Assembly: GCA_045565995.1 (NCBI GenBank)
Contig: JBJLEF010000001.1
Span: 1,116,001-1,180,000 of the forward strand
Origin: UBA721 sp002705165
Lineage (GTDB): Bacteria; Planctomycetota; Planctomycetia; Pirellulales; Pirellulaceae
Reading direction: 5' to 3'
DNA length: 64,000 nt
Every line of letters begins with the position of its first letter. Position 1 is the first letter of the stretch. The notes below the pieces were generated by a model. The model was not told the DNA's origin, made no database searches, and was given only the letters and a program-made list of their open reading frames with translations. Shown one piece after another: positions 55,798-64,000 of the stretch. The position numbers were made by a program, and so were the translations under genes.

Positions 55798-57129
55798 ATG
55801 AATAGAGTTCTCCAAACTATTTGTGTTGTGTCATTACTGCCTGCATTTGCTAACGCACAGGAAGCTGCCAGCTTTAAGGCCGATATTGCTCCAATTCTTA
55901 TCAATAACTGCCTTGCCTGCCATGGGCCCAAGAAGGCTGAGGGTGGATATCGAGTGGATACCTTTGAGCGGTTTTTACGGGAAGGAGACTCAGGAGCTGC
56001 AGCTATTACAGCCGCAAATCACGACGAAAGTGAGTCACTAAGACGTATTAAGTCAGAAGACGAATTCGAGCGAATGCCTCTTGAAGGGGAGCCCTTATCG
56101 GCGGAAGAAGTTACCTTGCTCGAGAAATGGATCACCGAGGGTGCCAAGTATGATTCCGACGACCCGAAAGCGCCTCTCGCGACGATCGTGCCGGCACCAA
56201 CTCATCCCGTACCACCAGCAACCTATCCCAGAAGTGTCCCGATCACGGCGGTCGCGTTTAATCCGGATGGAAGTCAGGTTGTCACGGGTGGATATCACGA
56301 AGTGGTTTTATGGAACACAGCTGATGGGTCCTTGTTTAAGCGAATTCAAAACGTTGGTCAACGTACCTTCGCCCTTCGCTTTAGTAAAGATGGGCAGCAT
56401 CTGGTGGCCGCGGGCGGAGCTCCCGGACGGCTGGGGGAAGCTCGTATTTTCAATGCTACCAGTGGAGAATTAGTGTCCGTGGTGGGAACGACTTCGGATG
56501 TCGTACTTGATGTGCAGTTTAATCCTGCTGGAGATCGATTGGCCGTGGCTGGTGCGGACAGCTCCATTCGCATTTATGAATTCCCCGCAGGCAATCTTAT
56601 TCGGACCATTTCCAGTCACTCAGACTGGATTATGGCGATAGCCTGGGACAACGAAGGAAAGCGTTTGGCTTCTGGTTCTCGCGATAAGACCGCGAAGTTG
56701 TTTGATGTTGAAACGGGTGAATTGCTGGTGACTTATAGTGGCCACAACAACCCAGTCAAAGGGGTAACGTTCCACCCGGATAACAATCAGATCTATACTG
56801 CCGGTGGCGACAATAAAGTACATTGGTGGAATTCAGCCGATGCCAAGAAAGTTGGTGAGCTTGCCCTGGGCGGCGAAGTATACAAACTGGAAAAGATAGG
56901 TGGAATGATCACTACCTCGTCCGCAGACAAAACAATTCGACAGATTGACGCGGCGACTCAGAAAGAAATTCGCAATTATGGTGGCCATGCGGACTGGACG
57001 TTGTCTTCTTCCTTTCATGAAGGAACCAAGCGTATTGTCGGCGGAGCCTTTGATGGTGCGGTTAAAATCTGGAATACGGAAGATGGTGCAGAAGTACTTT
57101 CCTTTGTCGCGGCACCTGGCGTGAAATAA
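55798..57129 (+). CDS. Cytochrome c-like plus WD40 repeat protein
   Basis: 443 aa from the ATG at 55798, giving a signal peptide cleaved after NAQ. A planctomycete cytochrome c-type module (ILINNCLACHGPKK, Cys38, Cys41, His42) is followed by a WD40 propeller over ~150-440, with repeats such as VTGGYHEVVLWNTADGSLF, LASGSRDKTAKLFDVETGELL and AGGDNKVHWWNSADA. Third gene of the second cluster. No DUF1501 gene accompanies this cluster. Confidence 0.9.
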   Translation: MNRVLQTICVVSLLPAFANAQEAASFKADIAPILINNCLACHGPKKAEGGYRVDTFERFLREGDSGAAAITAANHDESESLRRIKSEDEFERMPLEGEPLSAEEVTLLEKWITEGAKYDSDDPKAPLATIVPAPTHPVPPATYPRSVPITAVAFNPDGSQVVTGGYHEVVLWNTADGSLFKRIQNVGQRTFALRFSKDGQHLVAAGGAPGRLGEARIFNATSGELVSVVGTTSDVVLDVQFNPAGDRLAVAGADSSIRIYEFPAGNLIRTISSHSDWIMAIAWDNEGKRLASGSRDKTAKLFDVETGELLVTYSGHNNPVKGVTFHPDNNQIYTAGGDNKVHWWNSADAKKVGELALGGEVYKLEKIGGMITTSSADKTIRQIDAATQKEIRNYGGHADWTLSSSFHEGTKRIVGGAFDGAVKIWNTEDGAEVLSFVAAPGVK

Positions 57130-57134
57130 TCAGC

Positions 57135-57764
57135 ATGCCTTCTTTACAATGGAATGGCCCAAAGTCGGCAGAATGGACCTTGGTGTTAGCTCACGGTGCT
57201 GGAGCGGGAATGGATTCGCCGTTTATGCGTTATGTGGCAGAGGCCATTGCTAAACAAGGCGTGCGCGTCGGGCGCTTTAATTTCCCCTATATGGTACGTG
57301 CTGTTGAGGAAGGTAGACGGCGACCGCCGGACGCTATGAACAAGCTTCTGATTGCCTGGGAAGATGTTGTCCGGAATGTAGGCACGCCATTAAAGGCAGG
57401 GCAAAAGCTGGCCATTGGTGGTAAGTCGATGGGTGGTCGAATTGCTTCGATGTCTACTCATCTTGAATACGTCGGTGCGTTGATATGCCTGGGCTACCCT
57501 TTTCATCCACCTGGGAAACCAGACAAACTTCGAACTACTCATCTTGTAGACATTAAAGTACCGGCGATGATTATCCAGGGTGAACGCGATACGTTTGGCA
57601 ATCAAGACGAAGTGAAGAGGATGAATCTTCCTTCCCAAATTAAAAAAGTCTGGCTGGCCGATGGTGACCATAGCTTTAAGCCTCGAAAAAAATCCGGGCG
57701 AACGCTCGAACAGAATATGGACCTCGCCGTTGAGAGTCTGGTAGCCTTCCTACGGTCCTGCTGA
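57135..57764 (+). CDS. Small alpha/beta hydrolase (Tex30/KANL3-like)
   Basis: 209 aa. The family segments are TLVLAHGAGAGMDSPFM (HGAGAG oxyanion loop), the nucleophile GKSMGGRIA, ALICLGYPFHPPGKP, IQGERDTFG with the acidic residue, and ADGDHSFKP with the histidine. These proteins are annotated as dienelactone-hydrolase-like but their substrate is unknown. It begins 5 nt after the WD40 gene and overlaps the convergent oxidoreductase gene by 15 nt. Confidence 0.87.
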   Translation: MPSLQWNGPKSAEWTLVLAHGAGAGMDSPFMRYVAEAIAKQGVRVGRFNFPYMVRAVEEGRRRPPDAMNKLLIAWEDVVRNVGTPLKAGQKLAIGGKSMGGRIASMSTHLEYVGALICLGYPFHPPGKPDKLRTTHLVDIKVPAMIIQGERDTFGNQDEVKRMNLPSQIKKVWLADGDHSFKPRKKSGRTLEQNMDLAVESLVAFLRSC

Positions 57765-59534
57765 GGTCCCGGGTAGAAAGCCGGCTTCGTTCCAGCCGCG
57801 TTCTAAATTGTAAGCTTTCACGAGTGCTTCAAGAGTTTCTCGGTTTAGTTTTGCGTCACGATCGTCTTCTAATGCCGAAGTTAACATACGCTCGGGCAGT
57901 GTATCTTCTTCGGGAGACCACCCGCATAGGATGTTAAATCGTTTTTTGGCGTCAATAATTGCTTTTGCGATGGCGATTAAGTCATTGGCCTTTAATCCCC
58001 AGCCCGTAATGAGGTTGAGCATGGTAGCACATTCGGAAAAGTAATCGTCGAAAACGCCACGCAGGAATTTACAGAGAATAAGGGAGTCCATCATAGCCGC
58101 CTTGTCCTCCGTTTCCACGGCCAGGCGAGCCTGATGTACCTTGGCATTGCGACGGTCAACCTCTTCTGAGAAGTCGACTTCGTAGGCTCCACTACGGTTA
58201 TGGTCGGCCCCACGGGTTCCCACGGCAAAACCGAGTGCCATTGTTTGGAGAGCTCGCGGTTCATAGCCGGGAAGTTCCAGCCCTTTTACCTGAGGGGCAA
58301 AGGCAATAGTGTTCTTGCCTAGTTCTAAGGCCAATGCGCGGCTTCCCAGAGCGAGCCTTACACCAATACCCTCCCCGCGACCGATCATGTGGATGGCTTG
58401 CAGTAGTGCGTCACCGCTGCCAAACGTTAACCAGCTTTCATTAAGAAATCCCCGTTCCACGCACTCCATGGCGAAGGCAATTGTCCCGCCGGTACTGATG
58501 GTATCAAGACCGTAATGATCACAAAGCTGAGAGGCTTGTAGCACCGTCTGTTGATCACTCACTTCGCAGAGTGGCCCTAATGCAAATAGATTTTCATATT
58601 CAATACGAGTGCGAGATGGCCGCCCGTCGACGGGGATCGAGTAGACGTGAGTACACCCGATGGTACAGGCCGCACAACTTTCTCTTATCTTTTCGCGAGC
58701 TATGTTCATCGCTTCGGGCGACAGCTCTTCGGCTTTTTCGAATGAACCTTTTTGGAAGTTGCGTGTCGGTAGGCAGTTAAGCCGATTAAAAACCAATACA
58801 TTGGCTGCCGTACCTAGTTCCCGGTATTTTTCGGTCGCCGGGCCAAAGGAGCGTTGTGACAGATCACGCGCCTGTGCGATGAGCCCTGCGGTGTCGTGCC
58901 AGGCAGCTCTTTTATTTCCTCGAACAGCAATCGCTTTGATGTTCTTGGATCCAAGGACAGCACCGCTGCCTCCTCGACCTGCATGACGTCCGCTATGGGA
59001 GATGGTAGCGTACCGCACGAGCTCTTCGCCAGCGGGCCCAATGACGGCAAAGGAGAAGTTATTGCCAAATTCCTCTCGTAGTTGTAATTCCGCGTCTTCA
59101 GCCGGAAGCCCCCACAGGTGATCAGCGGGTTTGAGGCTGATATGATTTTCCTCGATAACCAGAATCGATGGCGAGACGGCTCGTCCTTTGATTAGCAGCG
59201 CATCGTTCCCCGTACGTTTCCCGGCGATAGCGAACGTACTGCTGGCTAGAGAGTCGTTAATTCGTCCGGTAAGCGGGCTTCGACTAACAACGGCAAATTT
59301 AGCGCTAGTGGTTAACGGGCTACCAACCAGTGGGCTAAATGCGAAAACGATACTCGCTTCGGACGCAAGCGGATCGTGTTTCCATGATTCATGCTCAAGT
59401 AAAAGGTGTGTGCCAAGTCCACTTCCTCCGATCGATTGTTGTAAGACGGCGGTGTCCAGCTCATGTTGCGTTGCCGTGCCAGTGGACACATTAACTTCCA
59501 GATATTGCTGATGATAACCGTTCGCTGTGCTCAC
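57750..59534 (-). CDS. Tungsten-type aldehyde:ferredoxin oxidoreductase
   Basis: Oxidises aldehydes with a pterin-bound tungsten (or molybdenum) centre and a [4Fe-4S] cluster. 594 aa from the GTG at 59534, chosen because a GGAGG sequence sits 5 nt before it; an upstream ATG at 59549 is the alternative. N-terminal GGSGLGTHLLLEHE corresponds to the family GGRGLGAKLL pattern. Cluster ligands are the CAACTIGC set (CX2CX3C, near residue 285) and a C-terminal Cys in ILCKFLRG. Pterin-contact segments include GRGGSGAVLGSKNIKAIAV. It overlaps the hydrolase gene downstream on the other strand and follows the MoaD-like gene on its own strand. Confidence 0.93.
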   Translation of the reverse strand: MSTANGYHQQYLEVNVSTGTATQHELDTAVLQQSIGGSGLGTHLLLEHESWKHDPLASEASIVFAFSPLVGSPLTTSAKFAVVSRSPLTGRINDSLASSTFAIAGKRTGNDALLIKGRAVSPSILVIEENHISLKPADHLWGLPAEDAELQLREEFGNNFSFAVIGPAGEELVRYATISHSGRHAGRGGSGAVLGSKNIKAIAVRGNKRAAWHDTAGLIAQARDLSQRSFGPATEKYRELGTAANVLVFNRLNCLPTRNFQKGSFEKAEELSPEAMNIAREKIRESCAACTIGCTHVYSIPVDGRPSRTRIEYENLFALGPLCEVSDQQTVLQASQLCDHYGLDTISTGGTIAFAMECVERGFLNESWLTFGSGDALLQAIHMIGRGEGIGVRLALGSRALALELGKNTIAFAPQVKGLELPGYEPRALQTMALGFAVGTRGADHNRSGAYEVDFSEEVDRRNAKVHQARLAVETEDKAAMMDSLILCKFLRGVFDDYFSECATMLNLITGWGLKANDLIAIAKAIIDAKKRFNILCGWSPEEDTLPERMLTSALEDDRDAKLNRETLEALVKAYNLERGWNEAGFLPGTSAGP

Positions 59535-59535
59535 T

Positions 59536-59811
59536 TTATCCTCCCGCATCCATTGAGAGGATTAACAACGCGTCTCCATCGCGAGCGAGACCATCTTCGG
59601 ATTGAAAAAATTGGTTCCCGTTCAGATTGACCACCATATGCTTGTTGAGAATGTCACCATCCATGCAGTGTTTCTCGAACGCGGGATGCTTCTTGGCGAC
59701 TGTCCGGATTACGTCATGAATACCCATTTCCTCGCCATCAAATTCATAAAATTCCCGGGCGATACCGACACGTTGTCGCGGGATGCCGTAATACTCAATT
59801 GTGATCTTCAT
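59536..59811 (-). CDS. MoaD/ThiS-like sulfur carrier protein
   Basis: 91 aa ubiquitin-fold carrier ending in the required Gly-Gly (SMDAGG). Its gene directly precedes the aldehyde oxidoreductase gene and the stop is 1 nt from the GTG start. Adjacent MoaD-like genes are common beside tungsten oxidoreductases, where they may donate sulfur to the pterin dithiolene. Usual MoaD length is ~80 aa. Confidence 0.88.
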   Translation of the reverse strand: MKITIEYYGIPRQRVGIAREFYEFDGEEMGIHDVIRTVAKKHPAFEKHCMDGDILNKHMVVNLNGNQFFQSEDGLARDGDALLILSMDAGG

Positions 59812-59939
59812 GGAAAATAGCTACGAGGGGTCGGGGTTGCTTGCAAGATGGGGCGGGAGGAACCAAAATATAGCTTTCCTTCATATTAAACATAGAAGGT
59901 TAATCCGACAATGAATCCAATAATGAATCAAAGTCCCAG

Positions 59940-59954
59940 CCCTACTTCGTAGGG
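59940..59954 (+). promoter_or_regulatory. Short hairpin just upstream of the DUF1080 ribosome-binding site
   Basis: CCCTAC-TTC-GTAGGG, a perfect 6-bp stem with a 3-nt loop, ends 9 nt before the AGGAG Shine-Dalgarno (59964-59968) of the next gene. It could affect translation or mRNA stability; no T-tract follows. Confidence 0.4.
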
Positions 59955-59978
59955 ATTAACTTCAGGAGAACAAAGAAT

Positions 59979-60986
59979 ATGTACCGTACACTGATGCGAA
60001 CAGCAATGGCTGTGGCACTTCTGATTGGCGGCGTCGTCACTGCCAATGCCGCAGGCCCCAAGATTACCGACCCAGCTAAAGTGGATAGCGACTACGCTCT
60101 TCAGGGTGAGTATACAGGCACTTTTGAAAACGATGGTGAAACATCCAAAGCCGGAGCCCAGATCATTGCGCTTGGGAATGGAGAGTTTGCGATTTCGTTT
60201 TATCCAGGAGGACTGCCGGGTGATGGATTCGGCCGAGACAAGTCTAAGGTTGTTCGAGCTAATGGCAAATTGGAAAACGGCGAAGTAAAGTTTACTTCAG
60301 ATCAAGGATCAGCCGTCCTTGCCAAAGATGGCATTGCCTTGTTTGATACTGATGGTAGCGTTGGTCCGGTTCTTAAAAAAGTCCACCGGAAGAGCCCGAC
60401 CCTTGGTAAAAAACCTCCTAAGGGAGCCGTTGTTTTATTCGACGGTTCTAACGTCGATCAATGGAAGAATGGTCGTTTGTCTGACGATGGCTTGTTGATG
60501 GAGGGAACGACCAGTAAGAATTTATTCCAGGATCACCATGTTCATCTGGAATTCCGAATACCTTACCAACCGCTTGATCGTGGTCAGGGCCGAGGTAATT
60601 CAGGCATTTATGTTCAAGGGCGATATGAAGTACAGATGTTGGATTCATTTGGCCTGCACGGTGCGATGAACGAATGCGGCGGAATCTATAGCGTTTCTGA
60701 AACTCCAATCAACATGGCGTTTCCCCCGCTAACCTGGCAGACTTATGATATCTACTACACTGCTGGGCGATATGACGATAACGAAAAGGTTGTGAAGCAT
60801 CCATTCGTTTCGGTTTATCATAATGGGGTTAAAATCCACGATAAGATTCAGTTACCAGGTGGACGCAATACGACAGCCGCCCCTTTGCAAGCCGGGGCTG
60901 CTCCAGGTCCTGTCTTCCTGCAGAATCATGGTTGTCCCGTACGTTATCGAAATATCTGGGTAGTCGAAAGCTCCGACGAAAAATAG
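59979..60986 (+). CDS. Secreted DUF1080 (3-keto-disaccharide hydrolase) protein
   Basis: 335 aa. Strong AGGAG Shine-Dalgarno. A signal peptide (1-~24) is followed by an N-terminal beta-rich region (~30-125) and then the DUF1080 jelly-roll domain (~145-330), recognisable by VVLFDGSNVDQWKNG, HVHLEFRIPYQP, GRGNSGIYVQGRYEVQMLDSFG and GPVFLQNHGCPVRYRNIWV. The family includes concanavalin-like sugar hydrolases and is very common in planctomycetes. A long inverted repeat follows its stop. Confidence 0.93.
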   Translation: MYRTLMRTAMAVALLIGGVVTANAAGPKITDPAKVDSDYALQGEYTGTFENDGETSKAGAQIIALGNGEFAISFYPGGLPGDGFGRDKSKVVRANGKLENGEVKFTSDQGSAVLAKDGIALFDTDGSVGPVLKKVHRKSPTLGKKPPKGAVVLFDGSNVDQWKNGRLSDDGLLMEGTTSKNLFQDHHVHLEFRIPYQPLDRGQGRGNSGIYVQGRYEVQMLDSFGLHGAMNECGGIYSVSETPINMAFPPLTWQTYDIYYTAGRYDDNEKVVKHPFVSVYHNGVKIHDKIQLPGGRNTTAAPLQAGAAPGPVFLQNHGCPVRYRNIWVVESSDEK

Positions 60987-61015
60987 ATCCGGTAATAACG
61001 CCACTTAAGTATACA

Positions 61016-61051
61016 AGAAGGCTATAGTCCTATTCTGGCCTATAGCCTTCT
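61016..61051. terminator. Inverted repeat between convergent genes, possible bidirectional terminator
   Basis: AGAAGGCTATAG (61016-61027) and CTATAGCCTTCT (61040-61051) are perfect 12-nt arms separated by 12 nt. The right arm lies within the last codons and stop region of the minus-strand VOC gene. No clear T-tract follows on either strand, so termination is only suggested. Confidence 0.5.
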
Positions 61052-61413
61052 TCGTCTATCACCTCAAAAATATAGCCGTTGGGATCTTTAAAGAAGAATC
61101 GTTCAAATGGAGTGTCTCGGATTGGATTTATCAGTTCGGCATGGTTTTCAACCAGACGTGCTTTCAGCGAGTTAAATTGGCTGCCCTTATAAAAGACGGC
61201 AAAGTGTCTACCAAATTCAGCCTCAAATGTGGACACTTCAAAGCCTTCGACCCGCAGCAGGTGAAGCTGTTGACCTGGAGCAATATTGAGCCAGTCTGCC
61301 GTCCGGTCGATATTGCCAGGCCGGGAAATAGGCGTCCACCCCATGGTGTTTTGAAAGAACTGACTGGAGGCTACAACATCCTGGGTAGCCAAAGTTAAAT
61401 GTGCGAACGACAT
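61030..61413 (-). CDS. VOC-family (glyoxalase/dioxygenase superfamily) protein
   Basis: 127 aa with two beta-alpha-beta units. Typical segments are FAHLTLATQDVVASSQFFQNTMGW at the start and FFKDPNGYIFEVIDEEGY near the end. Putative metal ligands are His5 of the N-terminal strand and the terminal Glu in FEVID. Function cannot be assigned further. Its last codons contribute to the inverted repeat. Confidence 0.88.
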   Translation of the reverse strand: MSFAHLTLATQDVVASSQFFQNTMGWTPISRPGNIDRTADWLNIAPGQQLHLLRVEGFEVSTFEAEFGRHFAVFYKGSQFNSLKARLVENHAELINPIRDTPFERFFFKDPNGYIFEVIDEEGYRPE

Positions 61414-61531
61414 CGGAATTCCTTATTGATAAGATGGCCTCTATCATAAATGACGTAACAGATACAATAAACTCAGTTGAACTGAATCGTTGGAAATTGT
61501 TGACCGAGAAATGAACCGAATAGATCCAGAA

Positions 61532-63166
61532 ATGAAAATCCTGAAAGCATGCAGCCTTGTCCTGACGGTATTGGTCTTCGGCTGTAGCCAGACCGAACAA
61601 GCCGAACAGACAAAGAATGACCAGCCTCGTGAGTTGGTACCGGGTGTGGATATTCCATTAAACCCGCAGGGTGACATCCGTCCAAAGAAGAAGGAGCCTA
61701 AACGTACATTGGGGCTCGGTCTTGAAGCGGAAGCTCCTCCTCGTCGATTGGTAAATACCGCAGGTGTCATTCAACCGGAGGTTACCAAGTTACTTGAACG
61801 GATTGATGCTAGTCGGCAGGAAGGGCCCACCGTGGTTGCTTGGGTTATCGACCGTAGTAATAGTGCCGCGAATATGGTGGATGGTATTCGCTTACAGGTT
61901 CAGTACTATTACGACGAACTTGCTGTCGAGCATGAAATACTTGAACAGGAATCCCAGGATAAAATCGACGAGCATAACCTACACACGGCTATTTATACAT
62001 TTGGCGAGACAGTTGAATGCACCTTGCCGGTGACACGCGAATTGAAAGAAGCGAAGGCTGCCTTTTCAACGATTCCTGTCGACAATACCGGAATTGAAAA
62101 TTCTTTTGCCGCCTTAAAAACAGCTGTTGATGAGGTGAAACAACTGCGAGCCGAACACGGATACGAAGTGTTTCTGGTGGTCGTGACAGATGAAGCGGGT
62201 GACGATCAGCAACTAGCCGCTGAAATCCGTCCGGATTTGTCTAAGTATGCAATGCCCTTATATGTAATCGGCGTGAACGCTCCTTTTGGCAAACGCGCGA
62301 TCCTACCTGAACATGTTGAAGCCGGACCCAACGGACAAGGGAATAAAACGCTTATTAATCAGGGCCCGGAAACTCGGGACCTGGAGCAGTTGTTACTTGC
62401 ATACCCTGCAGCCGGTTTGAGTATGGACACTGTCGATAGCGGCTACGGCCCCTTTACATGGGAGTTGTTGTGTCGTAGCAGTGGTGGTGTCTTCCTTGGA
62501 TTGAAAGCTCCTGGTTATACTTCTTCGATGCTCAGTCGTCCGGGGAGCCGGCCGGTCGCATTAATCGGTTCCTATGGCGGCTCGACCATGTCAAAATATG
62601 CTCCCGACTATGTCAGTCGAGCGAAGTATGATGAGATGATTCAGGCTAACAGAGCTGTCAAAGCGTTGCTGGAAGTCGCACAAATGAAGAATATCCCAAC
62701 GTTGATCAATTATCAGGTCGATTTTGATGGAGTAGATGTGACACGATTAAATCAGGCTCTAAGTCAGGCTCAGCTAGGGGCCGCTCAGATAGAACCCGCA
62801 CTAAATGCGGCTTATAACATGCTTGTTGCCGGTGAATCTGATCGAGAGCAACTGACCAAGTTGCGGTGGCAAGCCGGCTACGATTTAGCGATGGGACGTA
62901 TTCTCGCGGCCAAATCCCGGGTCGAAGGTTACAACGCCATGCTGGCTGCATTGAAGCGAGGCAAATCGTTTGAGAATGAAGGCAGTACTCGCTGGTTGCT
63001 TACGCCCGCTGAAGAGACTGAAGCTGGTAGCGCGGTAAAGAAGATTGGAGAAAGAGCGGTCGAGTATCTCGAACGAGTGAAAACAGCCCACGCGGATACG
63101 CCCTGGGCACAGATGGCCGAAATGGAATTGCAGGTGCCGGTCGGCTGGAAATGGATGGAACAATAG
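61532..63166 (+). CDS. vWA-domain lipoprotein
   Basis: 544 aa from the ATG at 61532, which gives a short hydrophobic start and lipobox LVFGC; starts at 61490 and 61511 are also in frame. The von Willebrand A domain begins near residue 97 with the MIDAS motif DRSNS (Asp107, Ser109, Ser111), followed by alternating strand/helix segments to ~260 (VFLVVVTDEAGDDQQ). The C-terminal ~200 residues are helical. Likely anchored in the outer or inner membrane as a metal-dependent protein-binding scaffold. The small gene downstream begins immediately after its stop. Confidence 0.85.
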   Translation: MKILKACSLVLTVLVFGCSQTEQAEQTKNDQPRELVPGVDIPLNPQGDIRPKKKEPKRTLGLGLEAEAPPRRLVNTAGVIQPEVTKLLERIDASRQEGPTVVAWVIDRSNSAANMVDGIRLQVQYYYDELAVEHEILEQESQDKIDEHNLHTAIYTFGETVECTLPVTRELKEAKAAFSTIPVDNTGIENSFAALKTAVDEVKQLRAEHGYEVFLVVVTDEAGDDQQLAAEIRPDLSKYAMPLYVIGVNAPFGKRAILPEHVEAGPNGQGNKTLINQGPETRDLEQLLLAYPAAGLSMDTVDSGYGPFTWELLCRSSGGVFLGLKAPGYTSSMLSRPGSRPVALIGSYGGSTMSKYAPDYVSRAKYDEMIQANRAVKALLEVAQMKNIPTLINYQVDFDGVDVTRLNQALSQAQLGAAQIEPALNAAYNMLVAGESDREQLTKLRWQAGYDLAMGRILAAKSRVEGYNAMLAALKRGKSFENEGSTRWLLTPAEETEAGSAVKKIGERAVEYLERVKTAHADTPWAQMAEMELQVPVGWKWMEQ

Positions 63167-63376
63167 ATGAGTGACGAAAGCAGAGATCAGAATCAACCGG
63201 GGTTCGAGTTACCTATTTATAAAACGCAGGACTGTGAGAGTAACGCGCCGGCCCCGCAGGTGACGCTGGATATGTTCAATGAATTGCAGCTTGAATTGAT
63301 GCAACTGCGTGCGGAGTTTGCCAGGCTTCGGGGGCAATTTGAAGCAGAGCAACAGCGGCAAGACGGTGCCGACTAA
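63167..63376 (+). CDS. Small coiled-coil protein (SlyX-like)
   Basis: 69 aa. ATG directly after the stop of the vWA gene (TAG then ATG), so co-translated. Acidic, polar N-terminal half and an amphipathic helix (FNELQLELMQLRAEFARLRG) that predicts a coiled-coil dimer. No known domain can be assigned with confidence. Its stop overlaps that of the convergent phosphorylase gene by two bases. Confidence 0.65.
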   Translation: MSDESRDQNQPGFELPIYKTQDCESNAPAPQVTLDMFNELQLELMQLRAEFARLRGQFEAEQQRQDGAD

Positions 63377-64000
63377 AGCGTGCGGAGTAAGCTGATCACG
63401 ATCGCTGTAAGACGGGGCTCTGCCAGACGGGCAATGTCCACGACTTCCTCAGCAGTTGTTTCAGAGAGCGTATCGGGTTTGGCAATATTCGTGACGGCGG
63501 ATAATGCCAAAACTCGCATCTGCAACGAGTGGGCTGTGAGGACTTCAGGGACGGTAGACATCCCTACGACATCGCCACCAATCTTACGCACCATTCGGTA
63601 TTCACTACGCGTTTCATAGTTGGGCCCCGTAAGGCTTACGTAGCAGCCCTCATGTACGTAGAAGTTGTGTTCACGCCCGGTTTGAAGTGCCAGGTCGATT
63701 AGTTCGCGATCGTAGATAAGTGTGCCGGGCTGATCAGGAGAACCGGGGATAGCGTGATGGCCTCCCAGCTCTGGATGTCTACGGAACATCAGATTGATAT
63801 GGCTGTTCATTACCATGATGTCGCCGCCAGTGAATTTAGGATTGACACCACCACTGGCGTTGGAAACAACCAGGAATTCAGCTCCAAGCTTTTGCATGAT
63901 GTACACGGGTAGTACGGCATCCGAAGAGGAGTAGCCTTCATATAGATGGAATCGCCCTTGCATGGCAACGACAGGTATACCTTCAAGTGTTCCAAGGACA
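63373..64000 (-). CDS. Purine nucleoside phosphorylase, truncated by the window edge
   Basis: Phosphorolysis of purine nucleosides in salvage. The frame is open through the right edge, continuing upstream as LGTLEGIPVVA before VAMQGRFHLYEGY, so the N-terminus is missing. The class I (trimeric, PunA/XapA-type) motif GRFHLYEGY, the LVVSNASGGVNP segment, SLTGPNYETRSEYR and the GMSTVPEVLTA substrate-binding block are present. About 209 of the usual ~275 residues are seen. Confidence 0.93.
   Translation of the reverse strand, partial: VLGTLEGIPVVAMQGRFHLYEGYSSSDAVLPVYIMQKLGAEFLVVSNASGGVNPKFTGGDIMVMNSHINLMFRRHPELGGHHAIPGSPDQPGTLIYDRELIDLALQTGREHNFYVHEGCYVSLTGPNYETRSEYRMVRKIGGDVVGMSTVPEVLTAHSLQMRVLALSAVTNIAKPDTLSETTAEEVVDIARLAEPRLTAIVISLLRTL

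Noticed and set aside
1..64000. Mobile elements, prophage, defence systems or integrated islands
   Set aside because: No transposase, integrase, restriction or toxin-antitoxin gene and no long direct repeats were seen; base composition looks uniform by eye.

Overview
The window looks like a chromosomal segment of a planctomycete (phylum Planctomycetota, probably Pirellulales-like). The main reason is the set of families that are expanded in that phylum: two DUF1501 proteins, three DUF1549/DUF1553 proteins, planctomycete-type cytochrome c modules, a DUF1080 protein, secreted PPC/vWA/HExxH proteins, and several large proteins with no recognisable family. Housekeeping genes (primary sigma factor, glyA, glnE, aroE, bioF, bioD, purine nucleoside phosphorylase) show this is ordinary chromosome. 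No phage, transposase, CRISPR array or tRNA was seen. Genes are tightly packed, and several convergent pairs share stop-codon bases.

Layout. 1-290: 3' end of an unrecognised gene. 287-7186 (minus): a YejABEF-like peptide ABC importer with unusual inserts in its binding protein and one permease. 7378-8532: bioF. 8534-15633 (minus): a MacAB-TolC-like export operon whose adaptor carries three EF-hands. 15634-16232: intergenic region with a perfect 24-nt palindrome. 16233-26780 (plus): an unknown membrane protein, a rhomboid protease, then DUF1501, DUF1549/1553, cytochrome-DUF1549/1553 and DUF1501. 26906-27472: a secreted glutathione peroxidase with an in-frame UGA at the catalytic position (selenocysteine) and a SECIS-like hairpin. 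27570-36483: an unknown repeat protein, a TlpA-like thioredoxin, a DEAD-box helicase, an HExxH lipoprotein, glyA, a CheY-like regulator and a repeat protein. 36540-40215: a CPBP protease, then minus-strand genes for a possible DUF2617 protein, an alpha/beta hydrolase, a zinc-ribbon membrane protein and an SDR.

40216-41171 is the longest gene-free stretch. Its last ~670 nt hold about a dozen strong hairpins directly upstream of the rpoD-like gene, which makes it the best candidate here for an undescribed structured RNA. 42804-50855 is a long minus-strand run (esterase, methyltransferase, aroE, bioD, glnE, FAD oxidoreductase); GlnE has lost the metal-binding motif of its N-terminal domain. 50992-57129 is a second DUF1549/1553 cluster (PPC protein, DUF1549/1553, cytochrome-WD40). 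57135-59811 holds a small hydrolase convergent with an aldehyde:ferredoxin oxidoreductase and its MoaD-like carrier. The end has DUF1080, VOC and vWA proteins and a truncated purine nucleoside phosphorylase.

Functionally, the window combines peptide import, ABC export, two sets of planctomycete surface/periplasmic redox proteins and one selenoprotein peroxidase. All functions are inferred from sequence motifs; no database search was run.
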